Below, one piece after another: positions 34,454-43,036 of a stretch of DNA of 64,000 nt; position 1 is the first letter of the stretch; the number at the start of each line of letters is the position of its first letter. Made by a program: the position numbers and the translations under genes. A model generated the notes under the pieces. The model made no database searches. It saw only the letters and a program-made list of their open reading frames with translations, and had not been told where the DNA came from. The DNA is from JBBQYA01 sp031412335 (GTDB taxonomy: Bacteria > Bacteroidota > Bacteroidia > Sphingobacteriales > Sphingobacteriaceae), in assembly GCA_031412335.1 (NCBI GenBank), contig JANOCT010000024.1, positions 111,959-175,958 on the forward strand, read 5' to 3'.

Positions 34454-37400
34454 ATGCGCTATATTATCAAATTGTTATGTGTTAACATTATATTAACACT
34501 ATTCCTTTCTTTTCAAACGATCAAAGCTCAAAAAGGTTATTGGCAGCAAGAGGTAAATTACAAAATCAATGTCGAATTGAACGATTTAGATCATTTGCTT
34601 ATTGCAAACATAGAAATTGACTACTTAAATAACTCACCTGCTACACTCAATGAAATATATTTTCATATTTGGCCCGAAGCATATTGTTCTGACAACTCTG
34701 CCTTTGCTATTCAACAAATAGAAAATAAAAGCAAAACATTTTACAAAAGCAGCAGTGATGAAAGAGGCTCTTTAACTGGACTTGATTTTAGCATAAATGG
34801 TAAAGCTGCAAGTTTCAAAATTTATAATAATCAACCAGATATCATTATTTTACAATTGCCAGAACCGCTTGAATCTGGAAAAAGTTGTATAATAAAAACA
34901 CCTTTCCAAGTCAAAATTCCTAATTCATTTTCGAGATTAGGGCATGTTGGTCAGGCATATCAAATTACACAATGGTACCCAAAACCTGCTGTTTATGATA
35001 AAAACGGCTGGCATCCAATTCCATATTTAGATCAAGGTGAGTTTTATTCTGAGTTTGGCAGTTTTGACGTTTCCATTACCTTACCCGAAAATTATGTTGT
35101 TGGAGCAACTGGTGATTTACAAACAGCATCTGAAAAAATCTTTTTAACACAAAAAATAAAAGAAACTTCTGAAAAGTCTGATTTTTCAAAAGATACAGGA
35201 TTAACTTCATCATTAACAAAAAAAACTATCCGATACACACAAAGCAATGTGCATGATTTTGCATGGTTTGCAGATAAAGAATTTAATGTGTTGCAAGGAT
35301 CTGTGACGCTTCCAAATTCTACTGATTCTGTGATTTTGTATAGCATGTTCACCAATAAAAATTCTAAATTTTGGTTAAAGAGCTTACCTTATTTACATGA
35401 TGCTATTTATTATTATTCGTTATGGAATGGAAATTATCCGTACAAACAAGTAACCGCAGTTGACGGAGCTTTGTCTGCTGGAGGTGGAATGGAGTATCCG
35501 AATGTTACGGTTATTGGAAATGTAAATACCGATAAAATGCTGGAAACGGTGATCATGCACGAAGTTGGTCATAATTGGTTTTATGGAATACTTGGAAGTA
35601 ATGAACGAGACAATGCCTGGATGGATGAAGGCATTAATACTTTTAATGAAAGAAGATATATCCGTACAAAATATCCGAATGATAAATTGGTTGGGAAGTT
35701 TGCCGAAAATCCTGCAGCAAAAATTTTAGGTGTAAAAGATTATCCATCGGGTTATGAAAATTATCTTTTATACTTATTAAATGCACGTAAAAATGAAGAT
35801 CAGCCGATTCAACTTTCTACTCAGTTTTATTCCGAAATAAACTCTGGTGTAATCACGTATTTTAAAACAGGTTTAGTTTTAAATTATTTGGAGACATATT
35901 TAGGAACTGAAATTTTCGACAAAGCCATGCAAACTTATTTTCAGGAATGGAAATTTAAGCATCCACAGCCCGAAGATTTGAAAGCTGTATTTGAAAAAAC
36001 TTCTGGCAAAAATTTAGATTGGTTTTTTAAAGATATTATACAAACAACTAAAAAAATAGATTTCAGCATTAAGAAAGTGAAAAAGCTTGAGGATGGATTT
36101 GCTGTTACCATTAAATCAAAAACAGATTTTGCTGCTCCAGTTTTTGTTTCATCTTTTACTAACAAAAATGAATTAATTGAAACCAAAAAAATTGAACCAT
36201 TTACTTGCATTTCAACTGTAAATTTTAATTCAACTAACATTAAAAGTTTTAAAATAGACTCTGAAAATAAAATTCCTGAAATAAATCAATCCGATAATTT
36301 TAGTAGAACCTCTGGAATTTTGAAAAAAACGGAACAGATTCGTTTGCAATTATTAGCGAGTTTCGAAAAAAGAGATCGCACACAGTTATTTTATACTCCT
36401 GTAATTGGATATAATTTTAATGATGGTTTTATGGCTGGGCTTGCCTTTTATAATTCAATTTTGCCAGCTAAGAAATTTGAGTTTGCCTTAGTTCCTTTAT
36501 ATGGATTTAAATCAAAGCAATTAAATGGAACCGGGCGATTGGCATATAACTGGTATCCAACCAATACTTTTCAACGAATCACTCTATCAAGCAATTATAA
36601 CCAATTTACTTTTTATTTTCTTCGATTTTTTAATCCAAAAACTATTGAAAACTTGAAATTTCAAAAAATTCAAGGAATGGTAGACTTTGAACTTAAAAGA
36701 AAATCTTTTCGAACACATTTAAAGGAATATATTTCTTTTCGATCCATTTTCATAACTCTAGACAGATTAACTAGTTATTCGCTTAATATTGTTGGTGTTG
36801 AAAAAAATAATGCTCTTAATACAAAAAACTTATTTAACGAATTAACATTTAAAAGCATAAACAGCAGATTAATTAATCCATATAATTTTAGAATTACTCT
36901 TCAACAAGAAAAATCATTTTTAAAAGCTGAAACCGAATTAAATCTTAATTTTTCGTATAAAAAATTAAAAAAAGCAGCAGAACTAAGGTTATTTGTTGGC
37001 TCAATTGTATTACAAAATAATAACTACAACACAAATTATAATTTTAGTTTTAATGGAAACAGTGATTACTTATATGATCAGGTATTTTTGGATAGAAGCA
37101 AAGTGAGTGCCTCGTTTTTAGATCAGCAACTTTCTAACAATGATGGAGGTTTTAAAAACATAACTACTGCTAATTCTGGCAAATATATGTTTGCCGCAAA
37201 TGCTAAAGTTCCATTCCCGATAGGAATTCCATTAGGTTTATATGGCGACGTTGGTGTATCTGACTATGAAGATTCATTTAACAATAATGCTATTTTATTT
37301 TACGATGCCGGATTATACGTTCCTTTGTTCAAAAATGTATTGGAAGTATATTTTCCCTTAGTAATTTCAAGCGATCTCAATCAATTAACCTATGGCCAAA

Positions 37401-37468
37401 AGATTAGCTTTGTGCTTAATTTAAAATCAATAAACCCATTAAACTTAGTTAAAAATATAAGTTTATAA
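34454..37468 (+). CDS. M1-family metallopeptidase with C-terminal beta-barrel-like region
   Basis: A secreted zinc aminopeptidase-like enzyme. The signal peptide ends IKAQ (about 26). The M1 core carries GGGMEYPN (about 343-350), the zinc site HEVGHNW (His369, Glu370, His373) and Glu392 (NAWMDEG). The catalytic domains end near residue 560. From about 640 to the end, some 360 residues alternate hydrophobic and polar with many Tyr/Phe (FYTPVIGYNF, GLAFYNSIL, FALVPLYGFKS), the pattern of outer-membrane beta strands, so the enzyme may be fused to its own anchor. At 1004 residues it is much longer than a minimal M1 peptidase. ALDH follows after 11 bp. Confidence 0.9.
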   Translation: MRYIIKLLCVNIILTLFLSFQTIKAQKGYWQQEVNYKINVELNDLDHLLIANIEIDYLNNSPATLNEIYFHIWPEAYCSDNSAFAIQQIENKSKTFYKSSSDERGSLTGLDFSINGKAASFKIYNNQPDIIILQLPEPLESGKSCIIKTPFQVKIPNSFSRLGHVGQAYQITQWYPKPAVYDKNGWHPIPYLDQGEFYSEFGSFDVSITLPENYVVGATGDLQTASEKIFLTQKIKETSEKSDFSKDTGLTSSLTKKTIRYTQSNVHDFAWFADKEFNVLQGSVTLPNSTDSVILYSMFTNKNSKFWLKSLPYLHDAIYYYSLWNGNYPYKQVTAVDGALSAGGGMEYPNVTVIGNVNTDKMLETVIMHEVGHNWFYGILGSNERDNAWMDEGINTFNERRYIRTKYPNDKLVGKFAENPAAKILGVKDYPSGYENYLLYLLNARKNEDQPIQLSTQFYSEINSGVITYFKTGLVLNYLETYLGTEIFDKAMQTYFQEWKFKHPQPEDLKAVFEKTSGKNLDWFFKDIIQTTKKIDFSIKKVKKLEDGFAVTIKSKTDFAAPVFVSSFTNKNELIETKKIEPFTCISTVNFNSTNIKSFKIDSENKIPEINQSDNFSRTSGILKKTEQIRLQLLASFEKRDRTQLFYTPVIGYNFNDGFMAGLAFYNSILPAKKFEFALVPLYGFKSKQLNGTGRLAYNWYPTNTFQRITLSSNYNQFTFYFLRFFNPKTIENLKFQKIQGMVDFELKRKSFRTHLKEYISFRSIFITLDRLTSYSLNIVGVEKNNALNTKNLFNELTFKSINSRLINPYNFRITLQQEKSFLKAETELNLNFSYKKLKKAAELRLFVGSIVLQNNNYNTNYNFSFNGNSDYLYDQVFLDRSKVSASFLDQQLSNNDGGFKNITTANSGKYMFAANAKVPFPIGIPLGLYGDVGVSDYEDSFNNNAILFYDAGLYVPLFKNVLEVYFPLVISSDLNQLTYGQKISFVLNLKSINPLNLVKNISL

Positions 37469-37479
37469 TCCCTAATAAT

Positions 37480-39021
37480 ATGATTCACAACATCGATCAA
37501 ATTCTAAAAAACTTAGGAATTGAAGCATTAAATTCAGGTTACAGCACCGGTTTAAAACATGGAACGCCTAAAGAAGCTCATTCAACTAATATATTTTCGC
37601 CAGTAGATGGTAAAAAAATAGCTGCTGTTTCTTTCGCTTCTCCAGTTGAATATGATTTGGTTATTGAAACTGCTCAACACGCTTTTCCAGTTTGGCGAAT
37701 GATGCCCGCACCAAAAAGAGGTGAAATTGTTCGTCAATTAGGCGATGAACTTAGATTGCATAAAGATTCATTGGGTGCTTTGGTATCGTACGAAATGGGT
37801 AAAAGTTTGCAGGAGGGTTTGGGAGAAGTGCAAGAAATGATAGATATCTGCGATTTTGCTGTGGGCTTGTCCAGACAATTATATGGTTTAACCATGCATT
37901 CCGAACGTCCTTTGCATCGAATGTACGAGCAATATCATCCATTAGGAATTGTAGGAATTATATCGGCGTTCAATTTTCCGGTTGCAGTTTGGAGCTGGAA
38001 TGCTGCATTGGCATGGGTTTGCGGCGATGTTTGCGTTTGGAAACCATCAGAAAAAACTCCATTAACCGCAATTGCTTGCCAAAATATTATGGCAAAGGTT
38101 TTAAAAGCCAACAATTTGCCAGAAGGAATTTCTTGTTTAGTAATTGGCGATCGAGAAATTGGTGAAAAAATGGCGAGTGATGTTCGAGTTCCATTAGTTT
38201 CGGCAACAGGCTCTACCCGAATGGGAAAAGCAGTAAATGCAGCTGTTGCTGGCAGATTGGGCAGGGCTTTATTGGAATTAGGAGGCAATAATGCGATTAT
38301 TATTACTGAAAATGCAGACTTGGATATGAGTTTAGTTGGTGCCGTATTTGGTGCAGTAGGAACTGCAGGCCAACGCTGCACAACAACTCGTAGATTAATC
38401 ATTCATGAAAGTGTTTATCAGAATTTTAAACAAAAACTAATCAGTGCGTATCAACAATTAAAAATTGGAAATCCATTAGATTCAGCTAATCATGTAGGAC
38501 CATTGATTGATAAATCTGCTGTGGATGCTTATATGGAAACACTAGGTAAAATTAAAGAACAAGGTGGAACTATGGCAGTAGAAGGCGGCATTTTAACGGG
38601 TTCCGAATATACTTCAGGTTGTTATGTAAAGCCTTGTATTGCAGAAGTTAAAAATCATTTTGCCATTGTGCAGCATGAAACTTTTGCTCCTATCCTTTAT
38701 TTGATTTCCTACAAAACATTAGACGAAGCCATACAACTACAAAATGATGTTCCACAAGGTTTATCGTCTGCTATTATGACCACTAACATGCGCGAATCCG
38801 AAAAATTTCTTTCGGCTTCTGGCTCAGATTGCGGAATTGCGAATGTGAATATTGGCACATCAGGAGCAGAAATTGGTGGTGCTTTCGGGGGCGAAAAAGA
38901 AACTGGAGGCGGCAGAGAGTCTGGATCAGATGCTTGGAAAGTCTACATGCGCCGACAAACTAATACCATTAATTATGGAAACAATTTGCCTTTGGCGCAG
39001 GGAATTAGGTTTGATTTGTAA
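37480..39021 (+). CDS. amaB: Aldehyde dehydrogenase, ALDH7 (antiquitin/AmaB) type
   Basis: An NAD-dependent dehydrogenase of the ALDH7 family, which oxidises 2-aminoadipate 6-semialdehyde (in equilibrium with piperideine-6-carboxylate) in lysine breakdown. The 513 residues show ISAFNFPVAVWSWNAALA, the cofactor loop ATGSTRMGK, LELGGNNA with the general-base Glu, and the nucleophile Cys300 in GQRCTTTRRL. ETGGGRESGSDAWK near the C-terminus is the antiquitin-type substrate and oligomer segment. It follows the M1 gene closely, but no other lysine-degradation gene is nearby. Confidence 0.92.
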   Translation: MIHNIDQILKNLGIEALNSGYSTGLKHGTPKEAHSTNIFSPVDGKKIAAVSFASPVEYDLVIETAQHAFPVWRMMPAPKRGEIVRQLGDELRLHKDSLGALVSYEMGKSLQEGLGEVQEMIDICDFAVGLSRQLYGLTMHSERPLHRMYEQYHPLGIVGIISAFNFPVAVWSWNAALAWVCGDVCVWKPSEKTPLTAIACQNIMAKVLKANNLPEGISCLVIGDREIGEKMASDVRVPLVSATGSTRMGKAVNAAVAGRLGRALLELGGNNAIIITENADLDMSLVGAVFGAVGTAGQRCTTTRRLIIHESVYQNFKQKLISAYQQLKIGNPLDSANHVGPLIDKSAVDAYMETLGKIKEQGGTMAVEGGILTGSEYTSGCYVKPCIAEVKNHFAIVQHETFAPILYLISYKTLDEAIQLQNDVPQGLSSAIMTTNMRESEKFLSASGSDCGIANVNIGTSGAEIGGAFGGEKETGGGRESGSDAWKVYMRRQTNTINYGNNLPLAQGIRFDL

Positions 39022-39057
39022 GGAAGATCGAATTAGCATTTAGTTAAAAAAAGATTT

Positions 39058-39729
39058 ATGAACAATAGAATTCGTCTACACATTATCCTCAATATCTTTT
39101 TATTTCTTTCCTTTTCTACTTTAGTTCCTGCACAGGAATTAAAAAATTCAAAGAATAGTGAGTTAAACGAATATTTCACTGTTTTAAAATCAGATAATAT
39201 AACTAGACATGGAGAATTTAAAAAATTCGGTACGAATAATAATTTATTGATTAAAGGATTTTACAAAAATGAAGTAAGAGATAGCCTTTGGGAATTTTAC
39301 GCAATGGACAAAAAGCTAGTTCATACGTACAATTATTCTACGAATGAGCTAATTGAACATATAAAAAAAGTGTCTATTGATAAAAAGTATCAAGTAATTT
39401 ATGGTCAAGATATCATAGAAACAACTATGGCCAGACCACCCATATTATTAGGTGGAGAAGATTTATTAATGAATCAAATTAGAAACAATATAAAATATCC
39501 TTTTGCAGCAAGAGAAAAAGGGATTTCGGGAACTGTAATTATTTCATTTATAATTAAAAAAACAGGTCAAACCAGTAATTTTAAAGTAAAAAGAGGAATT
39601 GGTTCTGGATGTGATGAAGAAGCGCTAAGAGTTGTAAAGAAATTTACTGATAATTGGCTACCAGGATTTTATGAAAGTGAATTCGTAGATATTGTTTATG
39701 AATTTCCGGTAAAATTTGCTCTTCAATAA
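39058..39729 (+). CDS. Secreted protein with TonB C-terminal domain
   Basis: A 223-residue protein. Residues 1-26 form a signal peptide ending VPAQ. The first half has a YwqK/MORN-like motif (HGEFKKFG then IKGFYKNEVRDSLWEFY), and the C-terminal 90 residues are a TonB C-terminal domain (YPFAAREKGISGTVIISFIIKKTGQ, GCDEEALRVVKKF, W). Unlike a true TonB it has a cleavable signal instead of a membrane anchor linked to ExbBD, so energy transduction is doubtful. Similar YwqK-TonB fusions are common in Bacteroidota with unknown roles. Confidence 0.85.
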   Translation: MNNRIRLHIILNIFLFLSFSTLVPAQELKNSKNSELNEYFTVLKSDNITRHGEFKKFGTNNNLLIKGFYKNEVRDSLWEFYAMDKKLVHTYNYSTNELIEHIKKVSIDKKYQVIYGQDIIETTMARPPILLGGEDLLMNQIRNNIKYPFAAREKGISGTVIISFIIKKTGQTSNFKVKRGIGSGCDEEALRVVKKFTDNWLPGFYESEFVDIVYEFPVKFALQ

Positions 39730-39794
39730 ATTAATTATTTAGGTAAGTAATTTCAAATAAGTCAACTTGATATTTTTATTATTACCATAAATTT

Positions 39795-39929
39795 ATGAGC
39801 AGAAAAAAAATTATGTTTCTGATTATATTTTTAATGTTACTCATAGGTTTCATAACCCCTAAACCCTCTCCCAAACAACCTCAAATCTTTTTTCAGATTC
39901 TAAAATCCACGGAATATTTTCATACGTAG
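39795..39929 (+). CDS. Possible 44-residue membrane peptide
   Basis: In the 250-bp gap between the TonB-domain gene and the DUF4394 gene, an ATG frame encodes a short peptide with a basic start (MSRKKIM), a hydrophobic helix (about 7-20) and a proline-bearing tail (TPKPSPKQP). The frame is short, has no recognised relatives and no obvious ribosome site, so it may be chance. Confidence 0.2.
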   Translation: MSRKKIMFLIIFLMLLIGFITPKPSPKQPQIFFQILKSTEYFHT

Positions 39930-39979
39930 GTCAGTAACAAAATATTTACTAACCTCTCATTTTAACGATTAAAAAAAGT

Positions 39980-41587
39980 ATGAAAAAATTATTCCTCTCA
40001 AAAATGATGATTGCTTTAAGCATTGTCACGATTACCATCACTTCTTGTAAAAAAGAAGAAATCACTCCTACTAGCAATGCAGATAACTTTGGCGACGAAA
40101 GCTTCAGTGAAGAAAACTTTAGCGACGAAGAAATTGCTCGAGTAGCCTTTGAAGTTTCCAACACTAATTTCTATGCCTTAGCGAATGGATTACAATTAGA
40201 TTTATTGAATTCAAACAGTGTAAATGGATCAGCTACTCCAATAAGCTCAGCAACCATTACAGGTTTGCAACCAAGTGAAACCATCCTTGCAATTGATTTT
40301 CGTCCAGGAACCGGCCAATTATATGGTTTAGGTAGCAGCAGCAGATTGTATGTAATTAATCCTACCACAGGTGTTGCTAGAATGATCGGCCCAGGTGCTT
40401 TACCTCCACTACTTTCAGGAACAATTGCTGGTTTTGATTTCAACCCAACAGTTGATAGAATTAGAGTGGTAACTAGCTCAGGACAGAATTTAAGATTAAA
40501 CCCAGAAACAGGAACAATTGCAGCGACTGATGTTGCTATCAATGGTCAAGCTGGCTCAGCAGTTTCTGCGGTAGCTTATACCAATAACAGAGCTGGAGCT
40601 ACCGCAACAGTTCTTTATGATATCGATCCAGTTTCCGACAGACTTTTCAGACAAGATCCTCCAAACAACGGAACTTTAGTTTCAGTAGGAGCTTTAAACC
40701 TAAATGTTGAAGGAGAAGGCGGATTTGATATTTCGCCAAAAGGAGAACCGGTAGGTATATTTAAAGTAAATAATGTTAGTACTTTATTTACGGTTAATTT
40801 AACTTCTGGCCGTGCAAAAGTGCAAGCTTCATTCCCAAACACTAATTATACAGCAATTGCAATCCCAACGGCTTCGGTAGCTTACACCGTTAATGGACTT
40901 AATAGACTATTAATTTTTGATGTTCAAAATTCAACTGCTAATGCAACTGGTTTTCCAATCGTTTCAAAACCATTGACAGGTTTGCCAGCAGGAGTTTCTA
41001 TTCAAGGTTTAGACATGCGCCCATTAAACGGACAATTGTATGCTTTGGGTAGCAACAGCGGCATTTATACCATCAACACAGCAAATGGCGCAGCAACTTT
41101 AGCTTTCACATTATCAACTCCTTTATCAGGTACACATTTTGGTTTCGATTTCAATCCAGTAGTAGATCGTATCAGAATTGTAAGTAATACAGGTCAAAAT
41201 CTACGATTCAATCCAAATGATGGAGTGGTGCTTGTTGACGGAAGTTTAAATCCAGGAACGCCAGCCGTTTCAGCAGCAGCATACACCAATAATTTCGCTG
41301 GTACTACTTCTACGCTACTTTTAGGTATTGATGTTAATACGGATCAATTATTTCAAGTTGTTCCTCCAAATTCTGGTGCTTTAGTTTTAGTAGGTAGTCT
41401 TGGAGTTGATGCTCAATCCTTAAGCGGATATGATATTGGTGGAGCGAGCAATGTAGGTTATGCTATGTTCAAAATTGGAAACGATACAAAAATTTACTCA
41501 ATCAATACTAGCACTGGTCAAGCAACTCAAACTGGTAACTTAGGAAATAATAACATCAGAGGCTTAGCCCTTGGTTTAGGTTTCTAA
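39980..41587 (+). CDS. Lipoprotein with two DUF4394 domains
   Basis: A 535-residue lipoprotein (lipobox ITSC, Cys23) followed by KKEE, which fits a Bacteroidota surface-export signal, and an acidic linker (FGDESFSEENFSDEE). Two DUF4394 domains follow (about 60-300 and 305-535); each has the same markers in order: DFRPGTGQLYGLGS or DMRPLNGQLYALGS, FDFNP-VDRIR(V/I)V, and NLR(L/F)NP. The domain looks like a beta-propeller-type repeat built from YAL and LYG strands. Function is unknown. It is closed by a perfect terminator. Confidence 0.88.
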   Translation: MKKLFLSKMMIALSIVTITITSCKKEEITPTSNADNFGDESFSEENFSDEEIARVAFEVSNTNFYALANGLQLDLLNSNSVNGSATPISSATITGLQPSETILAIDFRPGTGQLYGLGSSSRLYVINPTTGVARMIGPGALPPLLSGTIAGFDFNPTVDRIRVVTSSGQNLRLNPETGTIAATDVAINGQAGSAVSAVAYTNNRAGATATVLYDIDPVSDRLFRQDPPNNGTLVSVGALNLNVEGEGGFDISPKGEPVGIFKVNNVSTLFTVNLTSGRAKVQASFPNTNYTAIAIPTASVAYTVNGLNRLLIFDVQNSTANATGFPIVSKPLTGLPAGVSIQGLDMRPLNGQLYALGSNSGIYTINTANGAATLAFTLSTPLSGTHFGFDFNPVVDRIRIVSNTGQNLRFNPNDGVVLVDGSLNPGTPAVSAAAYTNNFAGTTSTLLLGIDVNTDQLFQVVPPNSGALVLVGSLGVDAQSLSGYDIGGASNVGYAMFKIGNDTKIYSINTSTGQATQTGNLGNNNIRGLALGLGF

Positions 41588-41605
41588 TTATAGTTTTCTA
41601 TTTAA

Positions 41606-41639
41606 TAAAAAAGCCCATTAGAGATAATGGGCTTTTTTG
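41606..41639. terminator. Bidirectional terminator between DUF4394 and RNA methyltransferase genes
   Basis: AAAAGCCCATTA pairs perfectly with TAATGGGCTTTT around GAGA, 19 bp after the DUF4394 stop, with A and T runs on both sides. It lies between convergent genes and may serve both. Confidence 0.93.
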
Positions 41640-41727
41640 TTGAATGGGGATTTTTATTATTCAATGGAACTTTACTATCAAAACTGATGCATTAAAAGTG
41701 AATTTTCTTAAATGATAAATATAATTC

Positions 41728-42915
41728 TTACGCTTTTTCCTCTTTCACTTTCGGTTCTCTTTTACTACCATCATAAATATCATATTCCATCAATCGGCAA
41801 TCCAATACACTATTATAAAATTCCACTTTTCGCTCAGCTTTTAAACCTATTTTTTTAGCAAGATTAGGGCTGGCCGTAAAAATATAGCCCAAATATCCTT
41901 TACATTTCTGTTTCAGAAAATCGCCAATTTGCTTATAAACTATTTCCAATTCATCATATTCACCCATTCGTTCCCCATATTCAGGATTAAGGAAAACAAT
42001 TCCAGGTCCTGCCGGCACTTGAGTTTCGGTAAAATCGCATACATCAAAATCAATAAAATGAGCCACACCCGCAGTATCAGCATTCGCTTTGGCAGCTACA
42101 ATTGCATTGGGGTCAATGTCCGTAGCAATAATCCGGAAAGGCAAATCTTTCAACGCCCTATCTTTCATAAACTTCCGTTCAGCTAAATATATTTCTTCAT
42201 CATAGCCTTTCAAATGCATAAAACCATAATTATTTCTGAAAAATCCAGGAGTTTTTTGTAACGCAATTAAAGCAGCTTCAATTGCAATGGTACCACTACC
42301 GCACATCGGATTTACTACTGTAGTTTTTTTATCCCATTTAGTACTTAGCAAACAAGCAGCCGCCAGATTTTCGAGCATAGGCGCCAAATGTGGCATCTTA
42401 CGATATCCATGTTTCGCTAATGTTTCACCCGACGAATCGATGTACACATTCACCGAATTACCTTTCCAAAAAATATGAAAAGCAGATTTATTTCGCATAC
42501 TTCCGGAGTCTGGGCGCTCATCAAATTGATCCATAAATCGATCAGCGATTGCATCTTTCACCCGCAGATTAGCAAACAAATTAGTTTTTATCGTATCATT
42601 TTCTACATGAGATGAAATAGAAAAATATCCATTTTGCTCAATCAAGTTTTCCCACTCCATTTCTTTTATGGCTGCATACAATTCGTCGGCATTACTTGCT
42701 TCAAACTGATTGATCAGGTATAAAACTTGATTCCCCGTTCTTATATTTAAATTAATCCGATACGTATCTTGCAAGGTTCCAATGATTTCCACACCCGTTG
42801 CAGTTTCAGATTCTAACTCATATTCAAGATCCAAAAGTTCTTGTTTAAGATAAGGAGTCAACCTTTTCGGACAGGTTATTACAATTTTTGCTGGTGTTAT
42901 GTATGGATTATTCAT
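41728..42915 (-). CDS. THUMP-domain class I RNA methyltransferase (RlmL N-terminal-like)
   Basis: A SAM-dependent RNA methyltransferase related to the first half of RlmL, expected to act on 23S rRNA guanine N2. A THUMP RNA-binding domain spans about 45-160; the Rossmann methyltransferase follows with NPMCGSGT (202-209) and ATDIDPNAI. The catalytic loop normally reads NPPY; here it is NPEYGER (310-316), so the second Pro is Glu. At 395 residues it lacks the second (RlmK-like) half of E. coli RlmL. The target position is unproven. Confidence 0.88.
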   Translation of the reverse strand: MNNPYITPAKIVITCPKRLTPYLKQELLDLEYELESETATGVEIIGTLQDTYRINLNIRTGNQVLYLINQFEASNADELYAAIKEMEWENLIEQNGYFSISSHVENDTIKTNLFANLRVKDAIADRFMDQFDERPDSGSMRNKSAFHIFWKGNSVNVYIDSSGETLAKHGYRKMPHLAPMLENLAAACLLSTKWDKKTTVVNPMCGSGTIAIEAALIALQKTPGFFRNNYGFMHLKGYDEEIYLAERKFMKDRALKDLPFRIIATDIDPNAIVAAKANADTAGVAHFIDFDVCDFTETQVPAGPGIVFLNPEYGERMGEYDELEIVYKQIGDFLKQKCKGYLGYIFTASPNLAKKIGLKAERKVEFYNSVLDCRLMEYDIYDGSKREPKVKEEKA

Positions 42916-43036
42916 GCTTTAAAATAAAAAGAAACCGTTTAAATTCAGGTTGCAAATTGCAATTTTTTATGCCTGCTTCAATTTTTGAGTAAATGTGTAC
43001 TTTAGAATTTTAATAAACTAAAATTTAACCCTGAAT

